A stretch of DNA of 64,000 nt, from positions 248,001 through 312,000 of the forward strand of contig NZ_JALJZV010000001.1 in NCBI RefSeq assembly GCF_024171535.1. The letters run 5' to 3'. A program made the position numbers and the translations under genes. The stretch is from Flavobacterium sp. HSC-61S13 (lineage in GTDB: Bacteria; Bacteroidota; Bacteroidia; Flavobacteriales; Flavobacteriaceae). This document shows positions 33,122 through 42,253 of this stretch, piece by piece (positions within the stretch are counted from its first letter, which is position 1; each line of letters starts with the position of its first letter). The notes under the pieces were generated by a model. It did not search any database. It had not been told where the DNA came from and saw nothing but the letters and a program-made list of their open reading frames with translations.

Positions 33122-35560
33122 ATGAAGAATTACAAAGTATATCTACCCCATCTTTTGGCATTAATCGGTTTTCTTGTTATCGCCTTGATTTATTTTTCGC
33201 CGGTACTTTCTGGAAAAGTTATTCAACAGTCTGATATTGCTCAATATACTGGTATGGCGAAGGAACAAATCGACTTTAGAAATGAATTTAAGGAAGAGGC
33301 CTACTGGACAAACAGTGCTTTTGGGGGAATGCCTACTTATCAATTAGGAGCACAATATCCTCACAATTACATCAAAAAATTGGATTCCTTGATCCGTTTT
33401 CTACCGAGACCGGCAGACTATCTATTTGTATATTTTCTCGGATTTTATCTGTTGTTAATTTCTTTGAGAATCAATCCTTTAAAAGCTTTTTTTGGAGCTT
33501 TAGCGTTTGGTTTCTCGACCTATTTGATCATTATATTGGGGGTTGGACACAATGCAAAGGCGCATGCAATAGCCTATATGCCGATGTTGGTGGCTGGGGT
33601 ACTATTGGTCTTTAGGAAGAAGTATGTTTGCGGGGGCTTGCTCACCGTATTCGCAGCGGCTTTAGAGATCAATGCCAATCACTTTCAAATGACTTTTTAT
33701 CTGTTGTTGTTATTGTTGATTATCGGAATTTTTTATTCGGTTCAATATATTAAAAGTCGCGATTTTAAGGGCTTGGGTATTGCGATATCGATCTTTGTCG
33801 GAGCGGCTCTATTAAGTATTGGAGTTAATGCGACCAATTTAATGGCAACTGCCGAATATACTAAATTCAGTACTCGTAGTGATAGTGAGTTGACATTTGA
33901 ACCTAATGGTGAACCAAAAACGTCATCCAATGCGATGAGTTATGATTATATCACAGAATACAGCTATGGTATATTTGAGAGTTTGAATCTCTTTGTACCG
34001 CGTTTAACAGGTGGTGCAAATTCAGAAGATGTTGGAAAGGATTCTCAGGTATATAAATTTGTGACTGACTTGGGGGCAAGTCCTCAAGAAGCCGAACAAT
34101 TCTCAGCAAATGCACCGACTTATTGGGGAGATCAACCGATTGTAGCAGCTCCGGCATATATTGGAGCAATCGTATTATTTCTAGCGGTTTTAGCGTTGTT
34201 TGTTGAAAAGCGAAAATTCAAATACATATTTTTAGCAGGTGGTCTTTTGTCGTTAATGCTGTCGTGGGGTAAGAATTTCCCGATTTTAACCGATCTTTTT
34301 ATCGATTATTTCCCGATGTATAATAAGTTTAGAGCCGTATCATCGATTCAAGTGATCTTGGAATTGTGTATGCCTACTTTAGCCTTGTTGGGATTGCAGG
34401 CCTTTGTTAAAACCGAAGCTAAGCAGCGTGAGAAAGCGTTGAAATTAACCCTGTATATCACAGCAGGTGTTGTTGTGCTTTTGTTTTTAATCAAAGGTAG
34501 TTTGAGTTTCTCAGGTGCAAATGATGGTTATTATAGTCAAATGTATGGAGATATCGGTCCGGCGTTTATCGATGCGTTAACACAAGATAGAAAATCGTTG
34601 TATACCGGAGATTTAATTCGAACATTGCTATTGATCGTTCCGGTTTTTGGAATTATGTGGTTGTACAGCAAAGATAAAATCAAAACAACGATGATGGTTG
34701 TTTTGGTGGGCATACTGATGGTTGGCGATTTGATTATGATCGATTTGAACTACGTCAATAAATCCAATTTTGTCAGCGCAAGAAATATGACACATCCGTT
34801 TGAAGAAACTAGCGCAGACGCCTTCATTAAAGAGGATAAAGGAAACTTTAGAGTATATGAAATACAAGGTGGTTTAAGCAGTGCTAGAACGTCCTTTTTC
34901 CATCATTCCATCGGTGGTTATCACGCGGCAAAGCCAAGGCGTTTTCAGCAACTTTACGATTACCAATTGGTAGAAAAAAGCAATATGAGTGTATTGAATA
35001 TGCTCAATGTGAAATATGTAATCCAAAAGGACGAGAAAGGGCAGGATGTACCGATGAAAAACGAAGAAGCCAATGGCAATGCCTGGTTTGTTAGTCAAGT
35101 GAAAATGGTTAACAGCGCCGATGAGGAAATGAAAGCCATGGATGATTTTGATTCTAAAAAAATAGCGATTTATAATGTTAATGCGTTTAAAAACAAACAA
35201 TTAAAGGCTTCTTATGAATTGGATACTTTAAGTACAATTAAACTTGAAAGTTATAAGCCTAATTACTTAAAATACAAATCTTCTAATAAAAACGACGGAC
35301 TAGCTGTGTTTTCTGAAATCTACTATCCGCATGGATGGAATGCATATATAGACGGTAACGCCGTTGACCATGTTGCGGTTGATTATGTCTTGCGAGCTTT
35401 GCCAATTCCTGCGGGTCAACATGAAATTGAGTTTAAGTTTGAACCAGAAGTGATCAAAACGGGGAGTAGTATTGCTTTGATAAGCAGTATTTTGATGGTT
35501 TTGGTAACTGTGGGCAGTTTGGCATATAGTTTGGGGTATATTAGAAAGAAAAACAAATAA
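33122..35560 (+). CDS. YfhO family membrane protein
   Basis: The 812-residue integral membrane protein has about twelve hydrophobic helices. It has a large outer loop with W(T/N)SAFGGMPTYQ near the N-terminus and the C-terminal soluble stretch FSEIYYPHGWNAYIDG, both typical of YfhO/GT-C-like proteins of Bacteroidota. In Bacillus, YfhO is needed for glycosylation of lipoteichoic acid, and the fold is that of lipid-linked-sugar glycosyltransferases; the role here is unknown. It is followed after one base by a glycosyltransferase gene, and together they suggest surface polysaccharide or protein glycosylation. Confidence 0.92.
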   Translation: MKNYKVYLPHLLALIGFLVIALIYFSPVLSGKVIQQSDIAQYTGMAKEQIDFRNEFKEEAYWTNSAFGGMPTYQLGAQYPHNYIKKLDSLIRFLPRPADYLFVYFLGFYLLLISLRINPLKAFFGALAFGFSTYLIIILGVGHNAKAHAIAYMPMLVAGVLLVFRKKYVCGGLLTVFAAALEINANHFQMTFYLLLLLLIIGIFYSVQYIKSRDFKGLGIAISIFVGAALLSIGVNATNLMATAEYTKFSTRSDSELTFEPNGEPKTSSNAMSYDYITEYSYGIFESLNLFVPRLTGGANSEDVGKDSQVYKFVTDLGASPQEAEQFSANAPTYWGDQPIVAAPAYIGAIVLFLAVLALFVEKRKFKYIFLAGGLLSLMLSWGKNFPILTDLFIDYFPMYNKFRAVSSIQVILELCMPTLALLGLQAFVKTEAKQREKALKLTLYITAGVVVLLFLIKGSLSFSGANDGYYSQMYGDIGPAFIDALTQDRKSLYTGDLIRTLLLIVPVFGIMWLYSKDKIKTTMMVVLVGILMVGDLIMIDLNYVNKSNFVSARNMTHPFEETSADAFIKEDKGNFRVYEIQGGLSSARTSFFHHSIGGYHAAKPRRFQQLYDYQLVEKSNMSVLNMLNVKYVIQKDEKGQDVPMKNEEANGNAWFVSQVKMVNSADEEMKAMDDFDSKKIAIYNVNAFKNKQLKASYELDTLSTIKLESYKPNYLKYKSSNKNDGLAVFSEIYYPHGWNAYIDGNAVDHVAVDYVLRALPIPAGQHEIEFKFEPEVIKTGSSIALISSILMVLVTVGSLAYSLGYIRKKNK

Positions 35561-35561
35561 T

Positions 35562-36878
35562 TTGAAAGATACAAACAGCGATTCCCCTGCTTTAAAAAAA
35601 GTATTGATTATAACGTATTACTGGCCGCCTGCAGGTGGTCCGGGGGTGCAACGTTGGCTAAAATTCGCCAAGTATCTACCCGATTTTGGAATCCAGCCAG
35701 TGGTTTATACACCGGAGAATCCAACATATCCCTTGTTGGACTCAAGCTTAGTAAAAGAAGTTGCTGATCATGTCATAGTAGTGAAAAATGCTATCAAAGA
35801 ACCCTATGGTTTTGCGGGTTTGCTATCTAAGAGAGGAACGAAGAACTTGAGTTCTGGAATCATTCCGCAACAGCGTAAACAAACGATGATCGATAAACTC
35901 CTGTTGTGGGTGAGAGGTAATTTTTTTATACCTGATGCGCGTATAGGTTGGGTTAAACCATCGGTGAGTTTTTTGGAAAAGTATATTGCTGAAAATAATA
36001 TTGACTGTATCATTACGACTGGCCCACCACACAGTTTACATTTGATAGGGATGGAGCTCAAAAAAAGATTGCCGATTCGATGGATCGCGGACTTCAGAGA
36101 TCCTTGGACTACTATAGGTTATCATAAAGAATTAAAATTGAGTGCATCAGCGCGCAAGAAACACCAGCAATTGGAACTGGATGTACTAAAACAGGCCGAT
36201 CAAATTACGGTCACTAGTTTTTCAACAAAAGTGGAGTTTGCCGCTAAAACGATTAAGCCTATTACGGTAATCACCAACGGTTATGACGTGGAGTACCTCG
36301 AAAAAAGAGAGATGGATCAAGCTTTTACTTTAGCGCATATCGGTTCTTTTTTATCACATCGGAATCCGCGGGTGTTGTGGAAGGCCTTAAGCGAATTGCG
36401 AAAAGAGAATCCCGAATTCAAGGCCGCTTTTCAATTTAAGTTGATCGGTAAAGTAAGTCAGGATATTTTGGATGCCCTGTCAGAGTTTAAACTAGACGAT
36501 TGCACGGTCAATATGGGCTATTTAAGCCACGAAGAAGCCTTGGTGCAACAAAGGGTTTCTCAGGTTTTGTTGTTGGTAGAAATCGACTCTGAAGAAACGA
36601 AGGCTATTATACCTGGTAAGCTGTTTGAATATATGGCTGCGGAAAGACCTATTTTAGCTATTGGACCAGAAGGAGCTGATTTTTTTAGAATCATTGCCGA
36701 AACCAATACCGGGCGTACGGCACTGTATGATGAGAAGGATCACATCAAAGAAGTGCTGTTGGATTATTTTTCGAAATACCAAAACAACCAACTGAAAGTG
36801 CTCGGTATGGGATTGCAGTATTATAGCCGTAAAAAGTTAACAGAAAAATTGGCGAGTCTCGTGAACGAAAACTCGTAA
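35562..36878 (+). CDS. Glycosyltransferase family 4-like (GT-B fold)
   Basis: The 438-residue protein has a GT-B pattern. The N-terminal domain has ITYYWPPAGGPGVQRWLKFAKYL, typical of family 4 donors-acceptor recognition, then DCIITTGPPHSLHLIG and WIADFRDPWTT. The C-terminal domain has TVITNGYD and IPGKLFEYMAAERPILAIG with the donor-binding Glu. The start is a TTG one base after the YfhO stop, and no ATG occurs in the first part; translation is probably coupled. It may transfer a sugar to a surface polysaccharide or glycoprotein; donor and acceptor are unknown. Confidence 0.9.
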   Translation: MKDTNSDSPALKKVLIITYYWPPAGGPGVQRWLKFAKYLPDFGIQPVVYTPENPTYPLLDSSLVKEVADHVIVVKNAIKEPYGFAGLLSKRGTKNLSSGIIPQQRKQTMIDKLLLWVRGNFFIPDARIGWVKPSVSFLEKYIAENNIDCIITTGPPHSLHLIGMELKKRLPIRWIADFRDPWTTIGYHKELKLSASARKKHQQLELDVLKQADQITVTSFSTKVEFAAKTIKPITVITNGYDVEYLEKREMDQAFTLAHIGSFLSHRNPRVLWKALSELRKENPEFKAAFQFKLIGKVSQDILDALSEFKLDDCTVNMGYLSHEEALVQQRVSQVLLLVEIDSEETKAIIPGKLFEYMAAERPILAIGPEGADFFRIIAETNTGRTALYDEKDHIKEVLLDYFSKYQNNQLKVLGMGLQYYSRKKLTEKLASLVNENS

Positions 36879-36881
36879 AAA

Positions 36882-36931
36882 TAACCTTCGCAAATTCACC
36901 TAATTATCAATAGGCGAATTTGCGAAGGTTA
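36882..36931. terminator. Bidirectional terminator between glycosyltransferase and uvrA
   Basis: A 16-bp perfect stem (36882-36897 with 36916-36931, core CCTTCGCAAATTC / GAATTTGCGAAGG), with extra pairs CC/GG inside, between two convergent genes. Confidence 0.8.
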
Positions 36932-36950
36932 ATGTAAAGACAGTACTAAA

Positions 36951-39758
36951 TTACAGTTTGTCTTTCAGGTACTTTCCAGTAACTGATTTTTTGTTTTTGA
37001 CAATTTCTTCAGGGGTTCCAAAAGCAATTAATTGACCACCATTTTCTCCTCCTTCAGGTCCGATATCAATGATGTAGTCGGCACATTTAATTAAGTCTAA
37101 GTTGTGTTCTATCACAATGATAGAGTGTCCTTTTTCAATCAATGCTTCAAATGACTTTAATAGCTTTTTAATATCGTGAAAATGCAATCCCGTAGTGGGT
37201 TCATCAAAAACGAACAAGGCTTTTTCTTTGGTATTACCACTGATCAAGAAGGAAGCGAGTTTGATACGCTGGGCTTCACCTCCAGAAAGAGTGGATGAAG
37301 ATTGACCTAGTTGAACATAACCTAATCCTACATCTTGAAGCGGTTTAATCTTCTGAACGATTTTGGTTTGTTTGTGGGTCTCGAAAAAGCTAATAGCGTC
37401 ATCGATGGTCATCGTTAAAATATTATCGATGTTTTTACCTTCAAAATTGACTTCCAATACTTCCTTTTTAAAGCGTTTTCCTTGACAGGTTTCGCATTCG
37501 AGATGCACATCTGCCATAAACTGCATTTCGATAGTTACCGTTCCTTCTCCCTTACAAGTTTCACAGCGACCACCATCAACATTAAACGAGAAGTGTTTGG
37601 GTAAATAACCTCTTAGTTTGGACAATTGTTGTTTGGAATACAGATCGCGTATATCATCATAAGCTTTGATATAGGTCACTGGGTTGGATCTAGAACTGCG
37701 TCCAATCGGATTTTGATCGACGTATTCCACGTGTTTTAAAAAGGCATATTCACCAGTTAGTTCCGTAAACTGTCCTGCCTTTTCCCCAACGCCTGTCAAT
37801 TGTTTTTGTAAAGCTGGATAGAGTATCTTTTTGACTAAGGTACTTTTTCCACTACCAGAAACTCCTGTAATAACGGTCAAGCACTCTAAAGGAAAAGTGA
37901 CATTGATGTTTTTAAGATTGTTTTCTCGAGCTCCAACGATATGTAAAAAATGTTTGTAATGTCTTCTCTTTTTGGGCACTTCTATCTTTAATTCGCCATT
38001 GAGATATTTAGCCGTTAGCGAATCGGATTTTAAAATAGTAGCGTAATCCCCTTGTGCAACGAGTTCCCCTCCATAACTTCCCGCTTCTGGGCCGATATCG
38101 ATGATTTGATCAGCGGCTTTCATGATGTCTTCGTCGTGTTCTACAACGATAACCGTATTTCCAAGCGCTTTTAAGTCTTCGAGTACACGGATCAATTTCT
38201 CAGTATCTTTTGGATGCAATCCAATACTGGGTTCGTCTAATATATACATCGATCCAACTAAACTACTTCCCAAAGAAGTTGCTAAGTTGATCCGCTGCGA
38301 TTCACCTCCGGATAAGGAAGCGGAATTTCTATTTAAAGTTAAGTAGTCCAAACCGACTTCGGTCAGGAATTCCAATCGATTGTTGATTTCCAATAGCAAT
38401 CTCTTAGCTACTTTTTGATCGTAATCGGTCAATTCCAATTTTGAAAAGAACGCGATCAAATGCTGAATCGGTAAGTCGACCAAATCCGAAATCGTTTTTT
38501 GTGAAATTTTCACATAATTTGCTTCGACTCTCAGACGTTTGCCTTTACAGGTCGTGCATTTTGTTTTTCCTCTATAACGGGAAAGCAGAACGCGGTTCTG
38601 TATTTTGTAATTCTTGGATTCGAGTTCTCTGAAAAAATCGTTTAAACCGGTGAAATACTGGTTTCCGTCCCAAAGCAGTTGTTTTTGTTCCTCACTAAGT
38701 TCAAAATATGGTTTGTGTATGGGAAAGTCAAACTTATAAGCATGACTGATCAACAGATCTTTATACCAACTCATGCTTTCACCACGCCAAGGGAATACCG
38801 CATTTTCAAATATGGATAAGCTGGTGTTTGGAAAAACCAATTCTTCATCGATACCGATTATATTGCCATACCCATCACAAGTTGGACAAGCTCCATACGG
38901 GTTATTAAAGCTAAATAAATGCACATTGGGCTCGAGGAAGGTAATTCCGTCTAGTTCAAAATTAGAAGTAAATTCGAATTGATGTTTCGGATCATCTAGG
39001 GATTGTAAATAACAATAACCTTTACCTTCATAAAAAGCGGTTTGTATGGAGTCGGCTAGTCTATTGAAAAATTCTTCTTCATCCGAAACGACTATACGAT
39101 CCACGATGATTTGCACGTCCGAGCTTTTAACTTTGGAGAGTTCTGCTTTGTTTTCTAACCATTGATCCAATCGCATCATCTCGCCTTTGACAAACACTCG
39201 GGCAAAACCCTGTTGTAGTAATACGGTGAGTTTATCTTCTAAAGTACGTCCTTCTTCAAGGAATACAGGCGTTAATAAGAGCCATTTAGATCCGAGGTCC
39301 ATTTTTTTGACCGTTTCAATAACATCGCTTACCGTATCTTTTTTAACTTCTTTTCCCGAAACAGGAGAATAGGTTTTCCCGATTCGAGCAAATAATAATT
39401 TTAAATAATCGTATATTTCTGTAGAAGTACCAACGGTCGATCGAGCATTGGTCGTATTGACTTTTTGTTCAATGGCAATAGCAGGGGCAATACCCTTAAT
39501 ATATTCTACCTTGGGTTTGTCGATTCTTCCTAAAAATTGACGTGCATAAGCCGACAAGCTTTCCACATATCTTCGTTGTCCCTCAGCATATAAGGTATCA
39601 AAAGCCAAACTCGATTTTCCTGAACCGGATAAGCCTGTGATAACCACAAATTGATTTCTAGGGATAACAACATCAATATTTTTTAAATTATGAAGCTGAG
39701 CTCCTTTAATTATGATGTTTTTTTTAGGGTCTATCTTAGAATAATCTATCTTTTCCAT
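36951..39758 (-). CDS. uvrA: Excinuclease ABC subunit A
   Basis: This 935-residue damage-recognition ATPase of nucleotide excision repair has two ABC modules. Walker A sequences are GLSGSGKSSLAF and GVSGSGKST; the signatures are LSGGESQR and LSGGEAQR. There are two zinc fingers of the CxxC type: the first has CPTC and CTTC, and the second has CETC and CETC around the MQFM stretch. The length is normal. It works as a dimer with UvrB on DNA. It stands alone, and its 3' end shares a terminator with the convergent glycosyltransferase gene. UvrB is not in this window. Confidence 0.97.
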   Translation of the reverse strand: MEKIDYSKIDPKKNIIIKGAQLHNLKNIDVVIPRNQFVVITGLSGSGKSSLAFDTLYAEGQRRYVESLSAYARQFLGRIDKPKVEYIKGIAPAIAIEQKVNTTNARSTVGTSTEIYDYLKLLFARIGKTYSPVSGKEVKKDTVSDVIETVKKMDLGSKWLLLTPVFLEEGRTLEDKLTVLLQQGFARVFVKGEMMRLDQWLENKAELSKVKSSDVQIIVDRIVVSDEEEFFNRLADSIQTAFYEGKGYCYLQSLDDPKHQFEFTSNFELDGITFLEPNVHLFSFNNPYGACPTCDGYGNIIGIDEELVFPNTSLSIFENAVFPWRGESMSWYKDLLISHAYKFDFPIHKPYFELSEEQKQLLWDGNQYFTGLNDFFRELESKNYKIQNRVLLSRYRGKTKCTTCKGKRLRVEANYVKISQKTISDLVDLPIQHLIAFFSKLELTDYDQKVAKRLLLEINNRLEFLTEVGLDYLTLNRNSASLSGGESQRINLATSLGSSLVGSMYILDEPSIGLHPKDTEKLIRVLEDLKALGNTVIVVEHDEDIMKAADQIIDIGPEAGSYGGELVAQGDYATILKSDSLTAKYLNGELKIEVPKKRRHYKHFLHIVGARENNLKNINVTFPLECLTVITGVSGSGKSTLVKKILYPALQKQLTGVGEKAGQFTELTGEYAFLKHVEYVDQNPIGRSSRSNPVTYIKAYDDIRDLYSKQQLSKLRGYLPKHFSFNVDGGRCETCKGEGTVTIEMQFMADVHLECETCQGKRFKKEVLEVNFEGKNIDNILTMTIDDAISFFETHKQTKIVQKIKPLQDVGLGYVQLGQSSSTLSGGEAQRIKLASFLISGNTKEKALFVFDEPTTGLHFHDIKKLLKSFEALIEKGHSIIVIEHNLDLIKCADYIIDIGPEGGENGGQLIAFGTPEEIVKNKKSVTGKYLKDKL

Positions 39759-39898
39759 ACGAGTTTACAGTAATATACAAAGGTAATCATTTATTATTTT
39801 GGGTTGAAATTAATTGAATTTATATTGCTGTTCAAATATAAATCGGGCCGATGAGAGTTGCCGATATACTTTACATAAAAAAACTTAATAATTAACAC

Positions 39899-39925
39899 TT
39901 GTTTAAAAAAAATAACATATATTTG
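39899..39925 (+). promoter_or_regulatory. Promoter of the sigma-factor gene
   Basis: TTG (39899-39901) is separated by 16 bases from TATATTTG (39918-39925), close to the flavobacterial consensus. It predicts a leader of about 75 bases before ATG 40007. Confidence 0.45.
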
Positions 39926-40006
39926 GGAATCATAAAAAAAACCAAAAGCCTATTGCTCAAAAGTACTTTATAAAAATTTCGACATAAATATTTTAAAAGT
40001 ATTATT

Positions 40007-40591
40007 ATGGAATATATCAATATGCCAGATTCCTTGTTGATCCAACACTACGTTAGTGGAGGTGAGAAAGCATTGGAGGTTTTGATTCAAAGGCACCAGT
40101 CAAAAATTTATGGGTTCATTTACTCCAAACTTGGAGATCGTGACATGACAGAAGATGTCTTTCAAGAAACCTTTATCAAAGTTATACATACCCTGAAAAC
40201 GAAAAAATACAATGAAGAAGGTAAATTCTTACCTTGGGTCATTCGTATTGCTCACAATTTGGTAATCGATCATTTTCGACGCACAAAGAAAATGCCGATG
40301 CAAAGAGATTCTGATGAGTTTTCTATCTTTTCTTTTATTACGGATAACGACCCCAATATGGAGCATCAAATGATTTCTGGGCAGTTGGAAGTGGATTTAA
40401 AAAAATTAATCGAAGAATTACCCGAAGATCAAAAGGAAGTCTTAATCATGAGAATTTATCAAGATCTCAGCTTTAAAGAAATTGCTGTGATTACCGATGT
40501 CAGTATCAATACCGCTTTAGGACGAATGCGTTATGCGTTAATGAATATTCGCAAAATGATCGACCAAAGAAATTTAATACTACTCGATTAA
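40007..40591 (+). CDS. RNA polymerase sigma factor, ECF (sigma-70 family)
   Basis: The 194-residue protein has region 2 with MTEDVFQETFIKVIHTL and WVIRIAHNLVIDHFRR, and region 4 with ELPEDQKEVLIMRIYQDLSFKEIAVITDVSINTALGRMRYAL, a typical helix-turn-helix. It directs RNA polymerase to a set of promoters that cannot be told from here. No anti-sigma gene follows, so it is not the membrane-signalling (FecI-FecR) type; a 47-residue protein follows instead. This arrangement is common in Flavobacteriia. Confidence 0.93.
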   Translation: MEYINMPDSLLIQHYVSGGEKALEVLIQRHQSKIYGFIYSKLGDRDMTEDVFQETFIKVIHTLKTKKYNEEGKFLPWVIRIAHNLVIDHFRRTKKMPMQRDSDEFSIFSFITDNDPNMEHQMISGQLEVDLKKLIEELPEDQKEVLIMRIYQDLSFKEIAVITDVSINTALGRMRYALMNIRKMIDQRNLILLD

Positions 40592-40659
40592 CTATTTGTT
40601 TTTTTTAAATAATAAAATAATTTATTTGCCGTTATTAGTAAAACTAACTGATACAAAAT

Positions 40660-40803
40660 ATGGCAAAAAGTTACTCACCAAGATTAAAGAAATTTGAGAT
40701 TAATGCTCCAAAAAAAGAAACCATAGATTTTTTACTGCGTTATTCAAGAGCGTTACAAGTGATCCAGGTTAACAAGCTTCAAATTCAAGTTTTACTTAAT
40801 TAA
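40660..40803 (+). CDS. Small (47-residue) protein behind the sigma-factor gene
   Basis: The frame begins at ATG 40660 with an A-rich leader (ATACAAAAT) and encodes a basic protein starting MAKSYSPRLKKFEINAPKKE, followed by an amphipathic helix with TIDFLLRYSRAL and a tail rich in Gln, Leu and Val. The clear hydrophobic pattern, the position 68 bases after the sigma-factor gene in the same direction, and the terminator 14 bases after its stop all support a real gene. Small proteins with this ETIDFLL pattern seem to recur behind sigma factors in Flavobacteriia, as far as I recall. Function unknown; a partner of the sigma factor is one idea. Confidence 0.6.
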   Translation: MAKSYSPRLKKFEINAPKKETIDFLLRYSRALQVIQVNKLQIQVLLN

Positions 40804-40816
40804 GTCAAATTCAAAT

Positions 40817-40854
40817 AAAAAAGCCCTTAAAAATTATTTTTTAAGGGCTTTTTT
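40817..40854. terminator. Bidirectional terminator
   Basis: AAAAAAGCCCTTAAAAA (40817-40833) pairs with TTTTTAAGGGCTTTTTT (40838-40854). It has T-runs on both strands and serves the sigma/47-residue genes and the convergent nth gene, whose stop codon (40834-40836) lies in the loop. Confidence 0.85.
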
Positions 40855-41496
40855 ATAATATGCATCGAGTACGCTTTTACGACCGATTACTTTGGTTATA
40901 ATGTCCAAATCCAAATTCCATCCTCGCGCTGGCGAATATTCTCGGCCATACCAGACCATCTGCAAATGCAATCGGTTCCATTCGGATTCGGGAAATAAAC
41001 GTTTGGCATCTTTTTCGGTTTGTTGAACCGTAGTGCCGTTAGATAAATTCCAGCGATACATTAAACGATGAATATGGGTGTCAACAGGAAAGGTAGGGAT
41101 ATCAAATGCTTGTGCCATGACAACACTGGCTGTTTTATGTCCCACCGCAGGTAGTTCCTCCAAATCAGGGAAATTTTGAGGTACTTCACCTTGGTGTTTA
41201 TCGATTAAAATATGGGATAAACCGTGTATACCTTTTGACTTCATCGGTGATAATCCACAAGGGCGGATGATTTCTCTGATTTCTTCGACAGACATTTTTA
41301 TCATGTCGTAAGGATTGTCTGCTCGGGCAAATAGTGCTGGAGTGGTTAAATTCACTCGTACATCCGTGCATTGCGCAGAGAGTAATACGGCAATCAATAG
41401 GGTATAGGGATCCTTGTGATCAAGGGGGATCGGTATTTCAGGATAAACAGCATCTAGGGTGTCTAATACAAATTGGACTTTTTCTGCTTTAGTCAT
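40834..41496 (-). CDS. nth: Endonuclease III (base-excision DNA glycosylase/AP lyase) without Fe-S cluster
   Basis: This 220-residue HhH-GPD protein removes oxidised pyrimidines and cuts at abasic sites. The helix-hairpin-helix reads LPAVGHKTA with the catalytic Lys121, and VDTHIHRL has Asp139, matching Lys120 and Asp138 of E. coli Nth. The four C-terminal cysteines that bind the [4Fe-4S] cluster are absent: where E. coli has the cluster, this protein has EYSPARGWNLDLDI and ends in YYKKALKK. Cluster-less relatives are known among HhH glycosylases, so activity is likely retained. Confidence 0.92.
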   Translation of the reverse strand: MTKAEKVQFVLDTLDAVYPEIPIPLDHKDPYTLLIAVLLSAQCTDVRVNLTTPALFARADNPYDMIKMSVEEIREIIRPCGLSPMKSKGIHGLSHILIDKHQGEVPQNFPDLEELPAVGHKTASVVMAQAFDIPTFPVDTHIHRLMYRWNLSNGTTVQQTEKDAKRLFPESEWNRLHLQMVWYGREYSPARGWNLDLDIITKVIGRKSVLDAYYKKALKK

Positions 41497-41587
41497 GAAT
41501 TTTTTTTACGAAGATAAGAAGTTATAATCAAAGGTAAAAGTAGATTAAGTGCGATACTTTTATTATTTTTGATTAAAACAGCGTATT

Positions 41588-42043
41588 ATGACTACATTAC
41601 AAATAGGTGATGCAGCACCCGATTTCAAGGGAGTTGATCAAGATGGTATTACACACGAATTAGGGGATTATAAAGGTAAAAAACTAGTGGTTTTCTTTTA
41701 TCCTAAAGCTAGTACACCGGGCTGTACTGTGGAAGCATGCAATTTACGTGATAATTTTCAACGCTTCCAATCGCAACATTTTGAAATTTTAGGTGTTAGC
41801 GCAGATTCAGAAGTTAGACAAGCGAAGTTTAAAGAAAAAAACGAACTGCCGTTTCCTCTATTAGCAGATGAAGACAGGTCGATCATTGAAGCTTTTGGAG
41901 TTTGGGGACCCAAGAAATTTATGGGAAAAACCTATGATGGTATTCATCGTACCACATTTGTTATTGATGAAAACGGTATTATAACCGATGTTATCAGTAA
42001 AGTAAAGACAAAAGAACACGCAGCTCAGATCTTGGATTCGTAA
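41588..42043 (+). CDS. bcp: Thioredoxin-dependent peroxiredoxin (Bcp/PrxQ)
   Basis: The 151-residue peroxiredoxin has the motif YPKASTPGCTVEACNLRD. Cys46 is the peroxidatic residue and Cys51 the resolving residue of the alpha2-type Bcp family. It reduces hydrogen peroxide and organic hydroperoxides with thioredoxin in the cytoplasm. The C-terminal part (HRTTFVIDENG) is typical. It is divergent from nth with 91 bases between, so the promoters share the gap. A small hairpin at 42064-42086 follows. Confidence 0.95.
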   Translation: MTTLQIGDAAPDFKGVDQDGITHELGDYKGKKLVVFFYPKASTPGCTVEACNLRDNFQRFQSQHFEILGVSADSEVRQAKFKEKNELPFPLLADEDRSIIEAFGVWGPKKFMGKTYDGIHRTTFVIDENGIITDVISKVKTKEHAAQILDS

Positions 42044-42063
42044 TTCTGCAGTTAGCAGCTATT

Positions 42064-42088
42064 AAAGCCATGCCTTCGATGGCTTTTG
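42064..42088 (+). terminator. Hairpin terminator of bcp
   Basis: AAAGCCAT (42064-42071) pairs with ATGGCTTT (42079-42086) around GCCTTCG. The T-tail is short, so efficiency is uncertain. Confidence 0.5.
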
Positions 42089-42197
42089 CAGAGCGGCTGC
42101 CTTGTAGGGGTAGAAATACTTTATAGATTAGCAATGGAGGTAGAAGTCTGTAGATATAGTTTCTGCAGTAGCGTTTATTCCCGTTTTACAATAATCG

Positions 42198-42236
42198 AAA
42201 CACCCCACTTAGTGTAATCACTGAGTGGGGTGTTTT
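42198..42236. terminator. Strong terminator hairpin
   Basis: A 17-bp stem (AAACACCCCACTTAGTG with CACTGAGTGGGGTGTTT, one G-T pair) with a TAAT loop. T-runs exist on both strands, so it probably serves both bcp and the convergent gene at 42254. Confidence 0.8.
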
Positions 42237-42253
42237 TTGATGATGAGTATCTA

